From Singulisphaera acidiphila DSM 18658 (GTDB lineage: Bacteria; Planctomycetota; Planctomycetia; Isosphaerales; Isosphaeraceae), in contig NC_019892.1 of the NCBI RefSeq assembly GCF_000242455.2, forward strand, positions 2,604,001 through 2,668,000: a stretch of 64,000 nt of DNA, in the 5' to 3' direction. Of this stretch, positions 25,851-35,049 are shown one piece after another; position 1 is the first letter of the stretch; each line of letters opens with the position of its first letter. The position numbers and the translations under genes were made by a program. The notes under the pieces were generated by a model that ran no database searches, was not told where the DNA came from, and worked only from the letters and a program-made list of their open reading frames with translations.

Positions 25851-26948
25851 CTACGGGTTCATGACGTTGGCATGCGCCTTGGGTATTTTCAGTTTGCTCT
25901 TCCCCGCACCGACCATCAAATCGTCCGAGTCTGTCGAGTGATCGTGGACCTTGAGAAAATGGCCTGCCTCATGCGCAAGGACTTCGTCGGCGGTGATGTC
26001 GGTCAGGTTATCTTCCAGGATCGTCATCTTGTCCGTATCGATTGTGCCGGCTTCCACGTCGTCGATGTTCGGGGTGGCGTCCTGCTCGTACTCCCAGACG
26101 AAGAAGACATTGTAATCCGCGCCCGGATCGCGCTTGGATTTAATCAGTTCCCACTCGTCCTCACTCAAGGGAACTCCGGGAATCGCCCGGGCCCATCGAA
26201 CCACATTGCCCAGGTCTTTGTTGATCACCAAAGGCTTGGCCGATCGCACTTTGAACTCGATGTTCGCTTGCGGTTCGTAGATGTCGTTGACGAGTTTCGT
26301 CAGTTTGACTTCATCGCCGAGGCTTCGCGTGGTCCTGTGTTTAACGGGCTTGGCCGAGTCTTCCACATAAAAGAAGGAGGTCACGATCGTCTTCTTGTTC
26401 TTCACGGCAACCTCCAAGGTTCCGAGCAGGTTGCCGCTGGCATCCTTTGCCTCGATCAGAGTCGTCGCGTGCGAAAGACCGCCGATCTGAATCAGGTTGG
26501 GACTGATCTGGACCACGGAGGCAATGGCGGGGTTTTTGCATGAAAACGTCACGCCGTTCGTGTTCGTCACCTTGACGAGTTTGAAGCCGGCGACCGGGAC
26601 CATCTGCCAGGGCGGATTGACCTTCTTATCGAATCCGTTGTTCACCTTGGTCTCTTCGAAGCGAACCGGAGGATGGGGAGGGGCAGGGGGGCCGGTTGCG
26701 AGTTCGTTGAGCTTGGCGATGGTGACGTTATTCGTGTCGACTCGTCCATCACTCCATCCGAAATGAAACCTCTGAAAGTTTCGGATCGCCCCGATCGTCT
26801 TGGGACCGACAAGTCCATCGACCGCCAGGAGCGGCTGAGGCCCTCCCTTGGACGTCGGAATCCGGTTGAGCAATTCCTGGATCGTTTTCACGTCGGCGGT
26901 GCGATTACTCCCACCTTCGCCGACCGGTGCGGAAATGGACTTCGCCAT
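25851..26948 (-). CDS. Peptidoglycan-binding-domain zinc metallopeptidase-like protein
   Basis: ATG 26948 with GGAGG seven bases upstream gives 365 residues; the longer open frame lacks signals. Residues ~15-75 form a PG_binding_1 domain (IQELLNRIP...VDGLVGPKTIGAIRNFQRF). The middle has Ig-like strands (NGVTFSCKNPAIASVVQISP, DASGNLLGTLEVAV). The C-terminus has a zinc-protease signature, DEVLAHEAGHFLKVHDHS, followed by DSDDLMV, a Met-turn-like element, so a metzincin-type fold is likely. There is no classical signal peptide, so export is uncertain. It forms an operon with the HEAT-repeat gene downstream. Confidence 0.82.
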   Translation of the reverse strand: MAKSISAPVGEGGSNRTADVKTIQELLNRIPTSKGGPQPLLAVDGLVGPKTIGAIRNFQRFHFGWSDGRVDTNNVTIAKLNELATGPPAPPHPPVRFEETKVNNGFDKKVNPPWQMVPVAGFKLVKVTNTNGVTFSCKNPAIASVVQISPNLIQIGGLSHATTLIEAKDASGNLLGTLEVAVKNKKTIVTSFFYVEDSAKPVKHRTTRSLGDEVKLTKLVNDIYEPQANIEFKVRSAKPLVINKDLGNVVRWARAIPGVPLSEDEWELIKSKRDPGADYNVFFVWEYEQDATPNIDDVEAGTIDTDKMTILEDNLTDITADEVLAHEAGHFLKVHDHSTDSDDLMVGAGKSKLKIPKAHANVMNP

Positions 26949-28248
26949 CAAACGACCTCCGAGCGATTCGGATCGCCACAAGTTGGGCGAGCCGCCAGGT
27001 GTCGCACGTTCAGACAACCGGGGGCACCATACCCACCGATTGTAGTGTTCCGGTCTCTCGCAATCGTTTTTGGTCGGAATGGATGCGTGAATGAAAGGAA
27101 TGCATCTCCCTCCACTCTTGCGAGGGGAACCGGTTGATGTTGATTCCCATCGCAGTGACTCTACGGTATCGAACGCGTGCTGGGACACGCAAATTCTCCG
27201 TTTACACACGTTTTTTTTTCGCGAATTGAGATTCGGAACGAGACTCCGTACTTTGAGATTTCTCGCGGGCCACTCTGAAATCTTGTTTTGCCAGAATTAT
27301 CGTGATGTTTTCAGTAAATCAAATTTTTGATTATTTGATCAATTTTGAAATTGATTTGCAATTTCATTCCGTAGGCAAGCAGGAAATTTGAGAGCCGGAT
27401 TCAAGCGTCCTTGAAGAATGGGGCAAGTCCCGCGGACGAGCTACGTCGTTGTGGGCCTCACTCTTGAGAGTCGTTGTTTGTTTATGCTAAAAAAGACAAA
27501 ATCGCAGGCCCTGACCGGCATGGGGGAACCTTTTTGTCGGCTTCGGCACTCCACTCTTGAGAAGTCTCTTAAATCGGCGAAGGGGGAATAGTGGATCGAT
27601 GAACAGAGTTTCGCGATTGCCGATTTGGGGCCAATGGCTGTCTCGCGAGAACTCTGGATTTTGTTTTATGTTAATTTGTCAACAATCGAGTGGGGTGTTT
27701 GGGAGTGTTTGCAAGGAATGTGGGGGCCGCGAAATTGGGGGGAGCGAAATGGGGTGCGATGGGGGCGATTTGGCCTGAAAACGAGGGGGGCTTGCGATTG
27801 CGTTCTGAGAGATGAGAAGTCAATAATGACCCTCGACCGGAGTTGACAGAAGAATGCCCTGCGACAACTCCTCCGTTGGAACGGCTCATTGGACGATACC
27901 GTTCTCAATCAATCGAAAGCTTGAATGTCGCCCTTTGATCCGGCTCCACGAAGTGTACTGTAAATGGGCCATGCCCTTTTGGGCCTTCGATTGTTGTGCA
28001 GGTGACGAGTCGCGAATGCGATGACCCCTGGCGAAGAACTCACAACTTGCTTGAATACAGCCACTCGTTGATCGCTCTCTCCCCCCCATTCTGACGTTCA
28101 AACGGGAATGACGACGTCCTGAGAACGTCCTCGCCATGCTCCTTTTTTTGAGTGAGTGAGCATCGTGTTCGGTGAGGGGGGAGTCGAGCATCGAGTCGAG
28201 AGAATCACCCTGATGAAGTTTGTCCTGCCAACGAACAGGAGGTTCACA
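26949..28248. other. Long intergenic region (1.3 kb)
   Basis: No convincing coding sequence is seen on either strand; short ORFs at 27557-27846 and 27091-27330 have no start signals or family resemblance. The stretch 27200-27420 is markedly AT-rich against the GC-rich surroundings and contains two tandem palindromes (separate entry). AGGAGG at 28237-28242 precedes the PEP-CTERM gene. The region could hold regulatory sites for both flanking genes or be a decayed gene. Confidence 0.5.
27317..27355. repeat. Two adjacent AT-rich palindromes
   Basis: AATCAAATTTTTGATT (27317-27332, 7-bp arms) and ATCAATTTTGAAATTGAT (27338-27355, 8-bp arms) lie six bases apart in an AT-rich pocket, forming potential protein-binding sites or RNA hairpins. 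Confidence 0.6.
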
Positions 28249-29373
28249 ATGTCCTTTCGCAAGACGGTTTCCTTGGGCATTCTGGCATGGGTCGCCCTCG
28301 GGACTGTGGCCGTCGCCGACCCGATCAAAGCGGTGAGCGGGTCGGGGGCATGGACCTTCTGGTCGCAAGCCAGCGGAAGCGTGGTTGGAACTCCCACCTA
28401 TGCGCGGAGCTTCGAGCCTGCTCCCGTCCCTAAACCTGTCGGCGCGGCACCAACGATCCCGGTTCCCGTGATCTCGCCCGTGACGCCTGCCCCCTCGTAC
28501 TCGGCACCGGTGTCGACGCCGTCCATTTCCTCTTCCTCGGCGCAACCCGATGCTTACCTGAACTTCGGGACCGGGATTTATGCCGGGGCGCCTTTGATGA
28601 CCAGTGGAACGATCCAGCCTTGGTACGAGAGTCCGGCCGTCACCAAGGTCTTTGGAGGCGTACCGACGCCCCAGCAGCAGTCGGACTTTGCGAACACGGT
28701 CATGAAGAACGTCGAGCAAACCTTCCTGAACAGCGGGATCAATGTGAATCTCACGCTCGATCCCAACGCCCAAGTGGCGCATACCGTGAGCGTCGTCTCG
28801 GGCGCATCGTATGCTCAGAATCCCAATGCAATCGGGATTTCTGAAATTGGCGGGAACGGTTTCAGCTTTATCGACAAGTTGAACTACGCCCAAACGGTGG
28901 ACCAACTCGAGTGGGCGGATGCACACAATATTGCCCATGAGCTGATGCACGCCTTCGGTGTGGCCACCCACCATGACCAGACGGGGACCTATCTTGACGC
29001 GGCAGCGGCGAACTGGGATATGCTAACTTCGCCGAACACAAAGTTCAGTCCAGAAGCCACCGCGGACATTCTGGCTCGTCTCGCCAGGAATCATTCCAAC
29101 CCCGCGTTGGCGATGGGGGCCGAGATGCTCGGACTTTCCTCGCTCCCCCCCAATCTGTCTTGCCATTGCCTGCTTTGTCAGCAAGGATACGTGCTCACGG
29201 GACCGACAGCCCAGGAGGTAGGGGCCGCACCTGTACCTGAACCGTCGACCATGGTTTTGTGGGCCTCGGGTGCGCTTGCCTCTGTCTTTGCTCTGCGGAG
29301 ACAGAGGGGGGGCAACGTGGAAACGCCCACAGCAACGTTGCCGAACTCAAACCCTGAGCCTCGTATCGGGTAA
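28249..29373 (+). CDS. PEP-CTERM-anchored, metalloprotease-like exported protein
   Basis: ATG 28249 with AGGAGG (28237-28242) gives 374 residues; the earlier in-frame region has no signals. It has a signal peptide ending AVADP, a Pro/Ser/Thr/Val-rich linker (residues ~60-105), a domain with the zinc-protease-like motif NIAHELMHAFGVATHH (HExxH plus downstream His), a Cys cluster CHCLLC, and a C-terminal sorting signal VPEPSTMVLWASGALA followed by a hydrophobic span and RRQRGG. PEP-CTERM proteins are processed by an exosortase and retained at the surface or in the exopolysaccharide. The spacing to the last His (HExxHxxGxxxH) is one residue longer than in metzincins, so activity is uncertain. 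It is followed after 4 bp by a methyltransferase-like gene. Confidence 0.85.
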   Translation: MSFRKTVSLGILAWVALGTVAVADPIKAVSGSGAWTFWSQASGSVVGTPTYARSFEPAPVPKPVGAAPTIPVPVISPVTPAPSYSAPVSTPSISSSSAQPDAYLNFGTGIYAGAPLMTSGTIQPWYESPAVTKVFGGVPTPQQQSDFANTVMKNVEQTFLNSGINVNLTLDPNAQVAHTVSVVSGASYAQNPNAIGISEIGGNGFSFIDKLNYAQTVDQLEWADAHNIAHELMHAFGVATHHDQTGTYLDAAAANWDMLTSPNTKFSPEATADILARLARNHSNPALAMGAEMLGLSSLPPNLSCHCLLCQQGYVLTGPTAQEVGAAPVPEPSTMVLWASGALASVFALRRQRGGNVETPTATLPNSNPEPRIG

Positions 29374-29377
29374 TGCT

Positions 29378-30265
29378 ATGTCGATGATACCGGAACCACC
29401 GCTGACGGCCTTTGGCTCGAACGAACCGCGCCGGTGGGTCCGTGTCCCTGCCGTGGTCGATGGACATCTTGCGGCTAGCCAGGGAATGATCCTCTACGCG
29501 TCCCAAATGGTCTCGCCGGGAGACGCGATCATCCTCGGGGCCGGCTCTTGCCAGGAGATTCCTCTACCGGCCCTGACCGATCGCTTTGCGTCGGTCACGC
29601 TCAACGATTGGAAGGAATCGTTGCTGGAGAGGGTCTCCATCAGCTCCGAGCAGACGTCGAAAGTTCACCGACTCGTGGCGGATCTCACCGGGGTCACGGT
29701 TCCGTTTTTGGAACGCGTGGCCGAATCCCTGGGGGTGACCGACGATCCTGATCGAGCCATCGAGAGAATCGCAGAACTTGCCGACGCGGTAACTCCCCAA
29801 GTCTTCAGCACGGGGCGGAGCTACGACCTCGTCGTGGCCTCTTGTGTCCTGTGTCAGCTTCATCTTGAAGCCTGCAATCAGACGCTGTCGCTGTTCGGTT
29901 CCAAGTTTCCCGAGCATTTGCAACGGTTCCGCGCCTCGACGAGATGGGTCCAGGCAATGTACGACTTGGCGCGACGCATGGAACGGGCCTTCGTCGAGAC
30001 CCTGCACGGGCTCGTTGCGCCCAACGGCCGGATCTACCTCTCGGAAACCATTCAAGGATGCTTTGTCCATCCGGACCCCGAAGGTCATTGGATGACCGAC
30101 GGAATGTACCGGATGACGCACACGCTCGAACTGTCAGACTATCTCGATGCGCGTTTCCATATCGAGGAGTTCGGCAAGTGGGTTTGGGTCATGCCGCCGT
30201 TTCAAGAACAAGGTCCTGTGGGGCGAATCTACAAGGTTCAGGGACTCATTCTCTCAATCAAGTGA
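29378..30265 (+). CDS. SAM-dependent methyltransferase-like protein
   Basis: The 295-residue product shows a class I methyltransferase-like arrangement: DAIILGAGSCQEIPLPAL resembles the Gly-rich SAM motif, VTLNDWKE may end the second strand with an acidic residue, SYDLVVASCVLCQLHL marks strand 4, and GLVAPNGRIYLSETI strand 5. There is no signal peptide, so it is cytoplasmic. It begins 4 bp after the PEP-CTERM gene's stop, so it is in the same transcript, though a ribosome binding site is weak. The substrate is unknown. The match is to the fold pattern only, and a non-methylating Rossmann enzyme is possible. Confidence 0.7.
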   Translation: MSMIPEPPLTAFGSNEPRRWVRVPAVVDGHLAASQGMILYASQMVSPGDAIILGAGSCQEIPLPALTDRFASVTLNDWKESLLERVSISSEQTSKVHRLVADLTGVTVPFLERVAESLGVTDDPDRAIERIAELADAVTPQVFSTGRSYDLVVASCVLCQLHLEACNQTLSLFGSKFPEHLQRFRASTRWVQAMYDLARRMERAFVETLHGLVAPNGRIYLSETIQGCFVHPDPEGHWMTDGMYRMTHTLELSDYLDARFHIEEFGKWVWVMPPFQEQGPVGRIYKVQGLILSIK

Positions 30266-30316
30266 TTTGACTTCACTACACTGCATGTTATCGGCCCAAG
30301 ACTCTCTGGCAGAAAA

Positions 30317-31288
30317 TTAAAATAAGAGGCGAGTTGGTCTAAGGGCCGGCACAGGGACGGACGCGAGGATCTCTTCCAGGACCCGAGCAGTCTCCTCGGG
30401 TTCGATCCCGAGACGGACTTCGAGGACCGGACGCGCCATGTCCTGGACGTCGTCGGGCGTGACGTATTCGCGGCCCTTGAGCCAGGCTCGCGCCTGGGCC
30501 AGTCGCTGCCAGGTCAGGAGGCCGCGTGGACTCAGGCCGAGCGTGACTTGGCGGTGCGTCCGGGTGGCGTGGGCCAATTCGACGAGATAGTCGCAAACCA
30601 ACGCTCCCACGGAAACGCCGGCAACGCGATCTTGGAGCGTGCGAAGTTCTTCTGGCCTGATTTGTGGACCAAGCACGTGCTCGACGGCGGAGGACGTCCC
30701 CACGGCCGAGGCCAGCATCGACCGCTCGTCCTCCTTCCTGGGATAGCCAATTCCGATCTTCATTGCGAACCGGTCGAGCTGCGCTTCGGGGAGCGGATAA
30801 GTGCCGTGCTGCTCGACCGGATTCTGGGTGGCGATGACGAAGAAGGTCCGAGACAGGTCGTGCCGCACGTTGTCGATCGTGACTTGTCTTTCCGCCATCG
30901 CTTCGAGGAGGGCGCTCTGGGTCCTCGGCGTGGCTCGGTTGATCTCGTCGGCCAACAGCACGTCGGCGAAAACAGGGCCAGGGAGAAACTCGAAATCACG
31001 CGTCCGCTGGTCGAAGATTCGGAACCCGGTGATGTCTCCGGGCAGGAGGTCGGGAGTACACTGGACCCGAGCGAACTTGCCCCCCACGGCGTGCGCAAGC
31101 GCTTTGGCCAGAGTCGTTTTGCCCAGACCGGGGAGATCCTCGACGAGGAGATGGCCTCGCGCCAGCAGGCAGGCCAGCACCTGTTCGTTGACGGTTGACT
31201 TGCCTCGGAGGGCGGCATTCAGCGCGGAGCGAACCGCTTCGATCAGGTTCGGCCCTGTCTCAATCGCCTGAGTGGAGTTGCAGGTCAC
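30317..31288 (-). CDS. MoxR family AAA+ ATPase (MoxR-DUF58-transglutaminase operon)
   Basis: GTG 31288, 17 bases after the upstream stop, gives 323 residues, the usual MoxR length. A longer open frame runs back into the previous gene and is not credible. It has Walker A EDLPGLGKTTLA, Walker [23 protein letters not shown] (the MoxR signature), sensor 1 [26 protein letters not shown] and sensor 2 SPRGLLTW. MoxR ATPases act as ATP-driven chaperones for vWA or DUF58 partners. It is the last gene of the operon DUF58, transglutaminase-like protein, MoxR, downstream of an ECF sigma gene. Confidence 0.95.
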   Translation of the reverse strand: MTCNSTQAIETGPNLIEAVRSALNAALRGKSTVNEQVLACLLARGHLLVEDLPGLGKTTLAKALAHAVGGKFARVQCTPDLLPGDITGFRIFDQRTRDFEFLPGPVFADVLLADEINRATPRTQSALLEAMAERQVTIDNVRHDLSRTFFVIATQNPVEQHGTYPLPEAQLDRFAMKIGIGYPRKEDERSMLASAVGTSSAVEHVLGPQIRPEELRTLQDRVAGVSVGALVCDYLVELAHATRTHRQVTLGLSPRGLLTWQRLAQARAWLKGREYVTPDDVQDMARPVLEVRLGIEPEETARVLEEILASVPVPALRPTRLLF

Positions 31289-31305
31289 GGGCTCGTCTGC
31301 CTTTC

Positions 31306-33648
31306 TTATCTCGTGGGACTGACCACCGAGGTCCGGAACCGCCCGAGCGTCCAGTCTCGAGCCACGCGCCGGCACATCGAACGAACGTCGTGCTCGGTCC
31401 ATGTCGGTTCGATGGGAATGCTTGCCGGTGCGTAGAGAACCCTGTCCGCAAGCTGGACCAGCCAATCCAGATCGTCTCGAGACTCCACGGCCCCTCCCTT
31501 TGCGATCGGACCATACCAGCGCGCGGGAGTTTGTCCGGGAGGACGGGGGCGGCCCGCCCAACCTGACCGTTGCTCCACAAGACGGAGCGTTGCCAGCACG
31601 CACCATCCCCAGGCTCCCCCTGAATTCCATCGCCAAACCAGCGTAGCCAGACCGTCGAGCCATTCTCGGCGACGCCAGAGTACGACGATTACAAGGACGA
31701 GACTCAGGCCAAGTGCGTGACGATGCTCGCTGATCCAGCGCCCGGCGAGGCCCAGGATGCAGGTCAGCCGTTCCACCAGGGTGGGTGACGGTAACCGAAG
31801 CTCATAACCAGGGGTTGGCTCAATCGTGGCCCAGGTTCCCGAGAAGACCAGGACTTCGGCCCAGAAATGAACATCCTCGCGAAGGACCGAAGTGTGCCGG
31901 GTGCGGACGTCGTAGCGGCGCGGTGAGGCATAGAACCCGCTGACGAGCCGTGCGCGGTAGCCGAGGGATCGAAGGAGCACCACGGCTGCAGAGGCAAATT
32001 GGTAGTCAGGTCCCCGGTGCGATTGGAGTAAGAAGGCCCCAACGGGATCGCCCCCTTGAGCGTCGGTTGGCGTCGTCCCGCGATCCAAGCGGTATCCCGC
32101 GCGAAGTGCGTCAACAACGGCCTCGACCTGAACCCAGCCTCGAGGGAGACCGGCAACCCAGGTTTTTCCCAGTTCAGCCACCTCCGGGTCGACCTTGAAT
32201 TCAACAAGGGGTTGGGCCGGCGCAGGGAGCAGGGGGAGCCGCGCGAGAAGCTTGGGGTCGATGGTCTGCGACTCGGTTTCGATGACCGTCCCCGCAGGAA
32301 CGGTTCGGCCGATCATGCGGAGGATGCTGTCATGCGCCCAGCCGAAGAAGTCGGGCCGGTCGACGCTGCCCATCCGGAACCGTACCAGATGAGGTGGGAC
32401 CGCAAGCGCATCGGAGTTCAGCAGGCCGACCTTGATCTGATGATTCCACGTTCCTCGGTAGATCGGGGGCATGGGACCTAACAAACGAAGCCATGCTCGT
32501 TGTGAGTCATTCTCCAGAGGGGAAAGGAGATTGGTGGTTGGCTGCTCGTGCCAGGTCTTTCCATCGAAGTGGTCGTAAGCCGCCATCCGAAAATGAAGCG
32601 GTGTTGCTCCTTTGATGTAGAGCAAAGCCTTGGCTGCACGCTCGCCGGGGCGTCGCGAGGACTGCTCGGGCTTGCGACGTACCAAGGGGAATTCACGGCC
32701 CGCCTGGAGGTTTTCGACGGGTCGTTCCTCTTGTTCCTCGACGCTCTCGGATTGGAGAGCAATCATTCGTTCGACTTTTTTGACTTTGAACGGTTCACCA
32801 TACATCTCATTGAATGTGTCGTAGAGGCTGGGGCGGTCGCTATCGAGGTAGACCTCACTCTGCGTGAACCCGACACTCTGTGGATTCTCACTGGCCGACA
32901 CTTCGTTGTCGCCGTCGTTGACTCCGCTGCGCGCCTCCGAATCCTTCCCGTCAGTTCCACCCGAGGTCGGTATTAGCCCTGCAAGGGCTGTCGCGGCACG
33001 CGATGGTCCGACCGCCGCCACCGCGCAGAGCATGACGATCACGAATACCCAGCCCGTGGCCGACCAGGGGAGCCCTTTCGAGCGATCATCAGACGTGACG
33101 AGGCCGATCCTGGTCCAGTAGACCAGCATCAACCAGGAGGTCGCGGCCACGGCATAGGCGCAGAGGGGGGCCATGACCAAAACCTCATCGCCGAGCGATG
33201 CGGAGACCAAGGCCAAGAAAAGACTGATGAGCGCCCCAAGCTTGGCGCATGCCGGCCGATACGCCAGGACGCCGAGGCCAAGCCCCAGGTTTCTCAGGGC
33301 AGCCATCAGGACGAGCTCAAGCATCAGGCCTCGCCCCGCCCCCATCTGATGACCAAGTCGGCTCACGAGCGGCGACACAAAGAGCACGATCAATAGGACG
33401 ACGGCACTAGCGCTGAGCGTCCGCTGGGAATGGGATGACTTTCGTGGACCTGGATCCAACCGTGCGCGGCGACTGAGGAACCAGGCCAATGCCGTGGCGG
33501 GTGCGATGAGCAGGAAGAGCGTCGTCAGAACGGAGAGCCATGGAGGGCGTTCTGGTTCCGCGACGGCCAGTTCGAGGGCGATTGTGGCCAGAGCCAGCAT
33601 GGCCAGGGTGAGTCGGCGCACGTTTGGGTCTTCCCGATCAGCGGACAA
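31306..33648 (-). CDS. Transglutaminase-like (TgpA-type) membrane protein, catalytic Cys replaced
   Basis: The 780-residue product starts at TTG 33648, which has AGGAGG upstream and overlaps the DUF58 stop. It has an N-terminal bundle of six or more membrane helices, a large periplasmic domain (DUF3488/TgpA-type) and a transglut-core region, then a last membrane helix (LGLSLVLVIVVLW) and a cytoplasmic tail. In active enzymes the core begins with G-x-C-E-F-A-S. Here the run is RGPDYQFASAAVVLLRSLGY, with Asp at the Cys position. His (DVHFWAEV) and the acidic third residue (IEPTPGYEL, Glu for Asp) remain. It is probably a pseudo-enzyme or an altered hydrolase. It lies between DUF58 and MoxR, as these families usually do. 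Confidence 0.87.
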   Translation of the reverse strand: MSADREDPNVRRLTLAMLALATIALELAVAEPERPPWLSVLTTLFLLIAPATALAWFLSRRARLDPGPRKSSHSQRTLSASAVVLLIVLFVSPLVSRLGHQMGAGRGLMLELVLMAALRNLGLGLGVLAYRPACAKLGALISLFLALVSASLGDEVLVMAPLCAYAVAATSWLMLVYWTRIGLVTSDDRSKGLPWSATGWVFVIVMLCAVAAVGPSRAATALAGLIPTSGGTDGKDSEARSGVNDGDNEVSASENPQSVGFTQSEVYLDSDRPSLYDTFNEMYGEPFKVKKVERMIALQSESVEEQEERPVENLQAGREFPLVRRKPEQSSRRPGERAAKALLYIKGATPLHFRMAAYDHFDGKTWHEQPTTNLLSPLENDSQRAWLRLLGPMPPIYRGTWNHQIKVGLLNSDALAVPPHLVRFRMGSVDRPDFFGWAHDSILRMIGRTVPAGTVIETESQTIDPKLLARLPLLPAPAQPLVEFKVDPEVAELGKTWVAGLPRGWVQVEAVVDALRAGYRLDRGTTPTDAQGGDPVGAFLLQSHRGPDYQFASAAVVLLRSLGYRARLVSGFYASPRRYDVRTRHTSVLREDVHFWAEVLVFSGTWATIEPTPGYELRLPSPTLVERLTCILGLAGRWISEHRHALGLSLVLVIVVLWRRREWLDGLATLVWRWNSGGAWGWCVLATLRLVEQRSGWAGRPRPPGQTPARWYGPIAKGGAVESRDDLDWLVQLADRVLYAPASIPIEPTWTEHDVRSMCRRVARDWTLGRFRTSVVSPTR

Positions 33649-34984
33649 GGGGGACCTCCTTCCAGGCACGGCGAATGCGCTCGGGGATTCGCGCCGGGTC
33701 GTCGATCCAGATCCAGGGGGCAATGGGCAGCGGGGAGCGTTCGTCATCCCGACCTCCCTCCATGAACGCGGCCGCTCTGAGGACCACGAAAAGGTCTTTG
33801 ACCCCGCGCGAGGGCCGTCGGGTGAGCCCTCGTAAGCCCAGGTCGGTGGTCACAACGACGCGAAGGCCTGTCCGGAACCGGCGGCAAGCGGATATTGCAA
33901 GGAGTTCAGGCAGCGAGACCGATCCGTCGGGAGCAATCCGCGCCACAGCATCGAGCATCTGGGCGCGCTTGGCCTGCGTAGAACCTTCGCGGGCGAAGAC
34001 GACTCGCTCCTGGAAGACAAACTCCACCTCCGCGCCTTGGCCGATCCAGTCTTCCAAGAAACTGGCCGCAATTCGGATCGCCCATTCCCGCGAACCTTTG
34101 GATCCGGATCCGGCATGGGCACCGTCATGAAGATCGAGGAGAACCTGGACTCGAGGGACGGAATCCGCATGGAGTTCGCAAATGACGAGGCGATCATGAC
34201 GAGCCGATTGGGGCCAGTGGACCCGGCGCAACGAATCACCGCGCCGATAGGGCCTGACCCCGATCATGTCGCCGGTGGTCCCCGACCTGTCGCGAGGGGC
34301 GACCCCATCGACCCCTTGGCCTGTCGTCTCGGGAATGGGACCGACGGGAAAAGTCTGGGGCCAGACCAGGATCTTTGAGGAACACGAAAGGGTTCGCGAG
34401 GCCTTGACGAGCCCGAAGGGGAATCCGCTGGCGACGCGAGGAAGGCGCGTCGGATATTCGCCCCGACATTCCAAGGTCACACGCAAAGTCAGTTCCGTGG
34501 TCCGCCAACCGCGGAAAACTGCCAACCCGGCAATGATCGGTTGGTTATCGGCCGGGCCATTGGTGAGAAAGGCTCCCTCGAGCGTGAGCCCACACGTCCC
34601 CCAAGGCAACCGATTGCCGAGAGTCGCTTTGAGCCCGACCGCCTCCCCTTCCCGAGCGCGATCCCGATCGAAGTTCAAGGTGCCATGCAGGCCGCGAAGA
34701 CCGAGCCAAGGCCAGGCAACTCCGAGCCCGATGACGGACAGGATGCCGACGAGAATCACGAATCCTCGAGGATGGAGAATCATCCCGCAGAGTCCGGCGG
34801 CAACTGCCGACAGACCAAGCGTCCCCAAGGGGGTCCACATCCACCGAATGTAGGGATTCACGCTCGGAAAATAGTCGTGCGTGAGGAGGTCGTTCCACTT
34901 GGATGTGAATTCGGCCTCGTTCGGTTCGCTCCGCACAATCAGGGGAATTGCACCGATCGAGTGATGGAGTGAGGGTGTGCTCAT
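33638..34984 (-). CDS. DUF58 domain protein
   Basis: The 448-residue product starts at ATG 34984, with GGAG upstream. Two membrane helices near the N-terminus (WMWTPLGTLGLSAVAAGLCG, FVILVGILSVIGLGVAWPW) precede a beta-rich extracytoplasmic-type domain and the DUF58 signature RPYRRGDSLRRVHWPQSARH in the cytoplasmic vWA-like part. DUF58 proteins are regular partners of MoxR ATPases. Its stop overlaps the start of the transglutaminase-like gene, and an ECF sigma gene ends 65 bp upstream, all on the same strand. Confidence 0.92.
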   Translation of the reverse strand: MSTPSLHHSIGAIPLIVRSEPNEAEFTSKWNDLLTHDYFPSVNPYIRWMWTPLGTLGLSAVAAGLCGMILHPRGFVILVGILSVIGLGVAWPWLGLRGLHGTLNFDRDRAREGEAVGLKATLGNRLPWGTCGLTLEGAFLTNGPADNQPIIAGLAVFRGWRTTELTLRVTLECRGEYPTRLPRVASGFPFGLVKASRTLSCSSKILVWPQTFPVGPIPETTGQGVDGVAPRDRSGTTGDMIGVRPYRRGDSLRRVHWPQSARHDRLVICELHADSVPRVQVLLDLHDGAHAGSGSKGSREWAIRIAASFLEDWIGQGAEVEFVFQERVVFAREGSTQAKRAQMLDAVARIAPDGSVSLPELLAISACRRFRTGLRVVVTTDLGLRGLTRRPSRGVKDLFVVLRAAAFMEGGRDDERSPLPIAPWIWIDDPARIPERIRRAWKEVPLVR

Positions 34985-35049
34985 GCCAATCAAGCTCCAG
35001 CCAGGTCGGAATGGTGAGGGAGTGCTGAACGGCGACACTCGATGGGTCG

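Noticed and set aside
27557..27846. Short plus-strand ORFs in the 1.3-kb gap
   Set aside because: No start signal, no known pattern and poor coding character.
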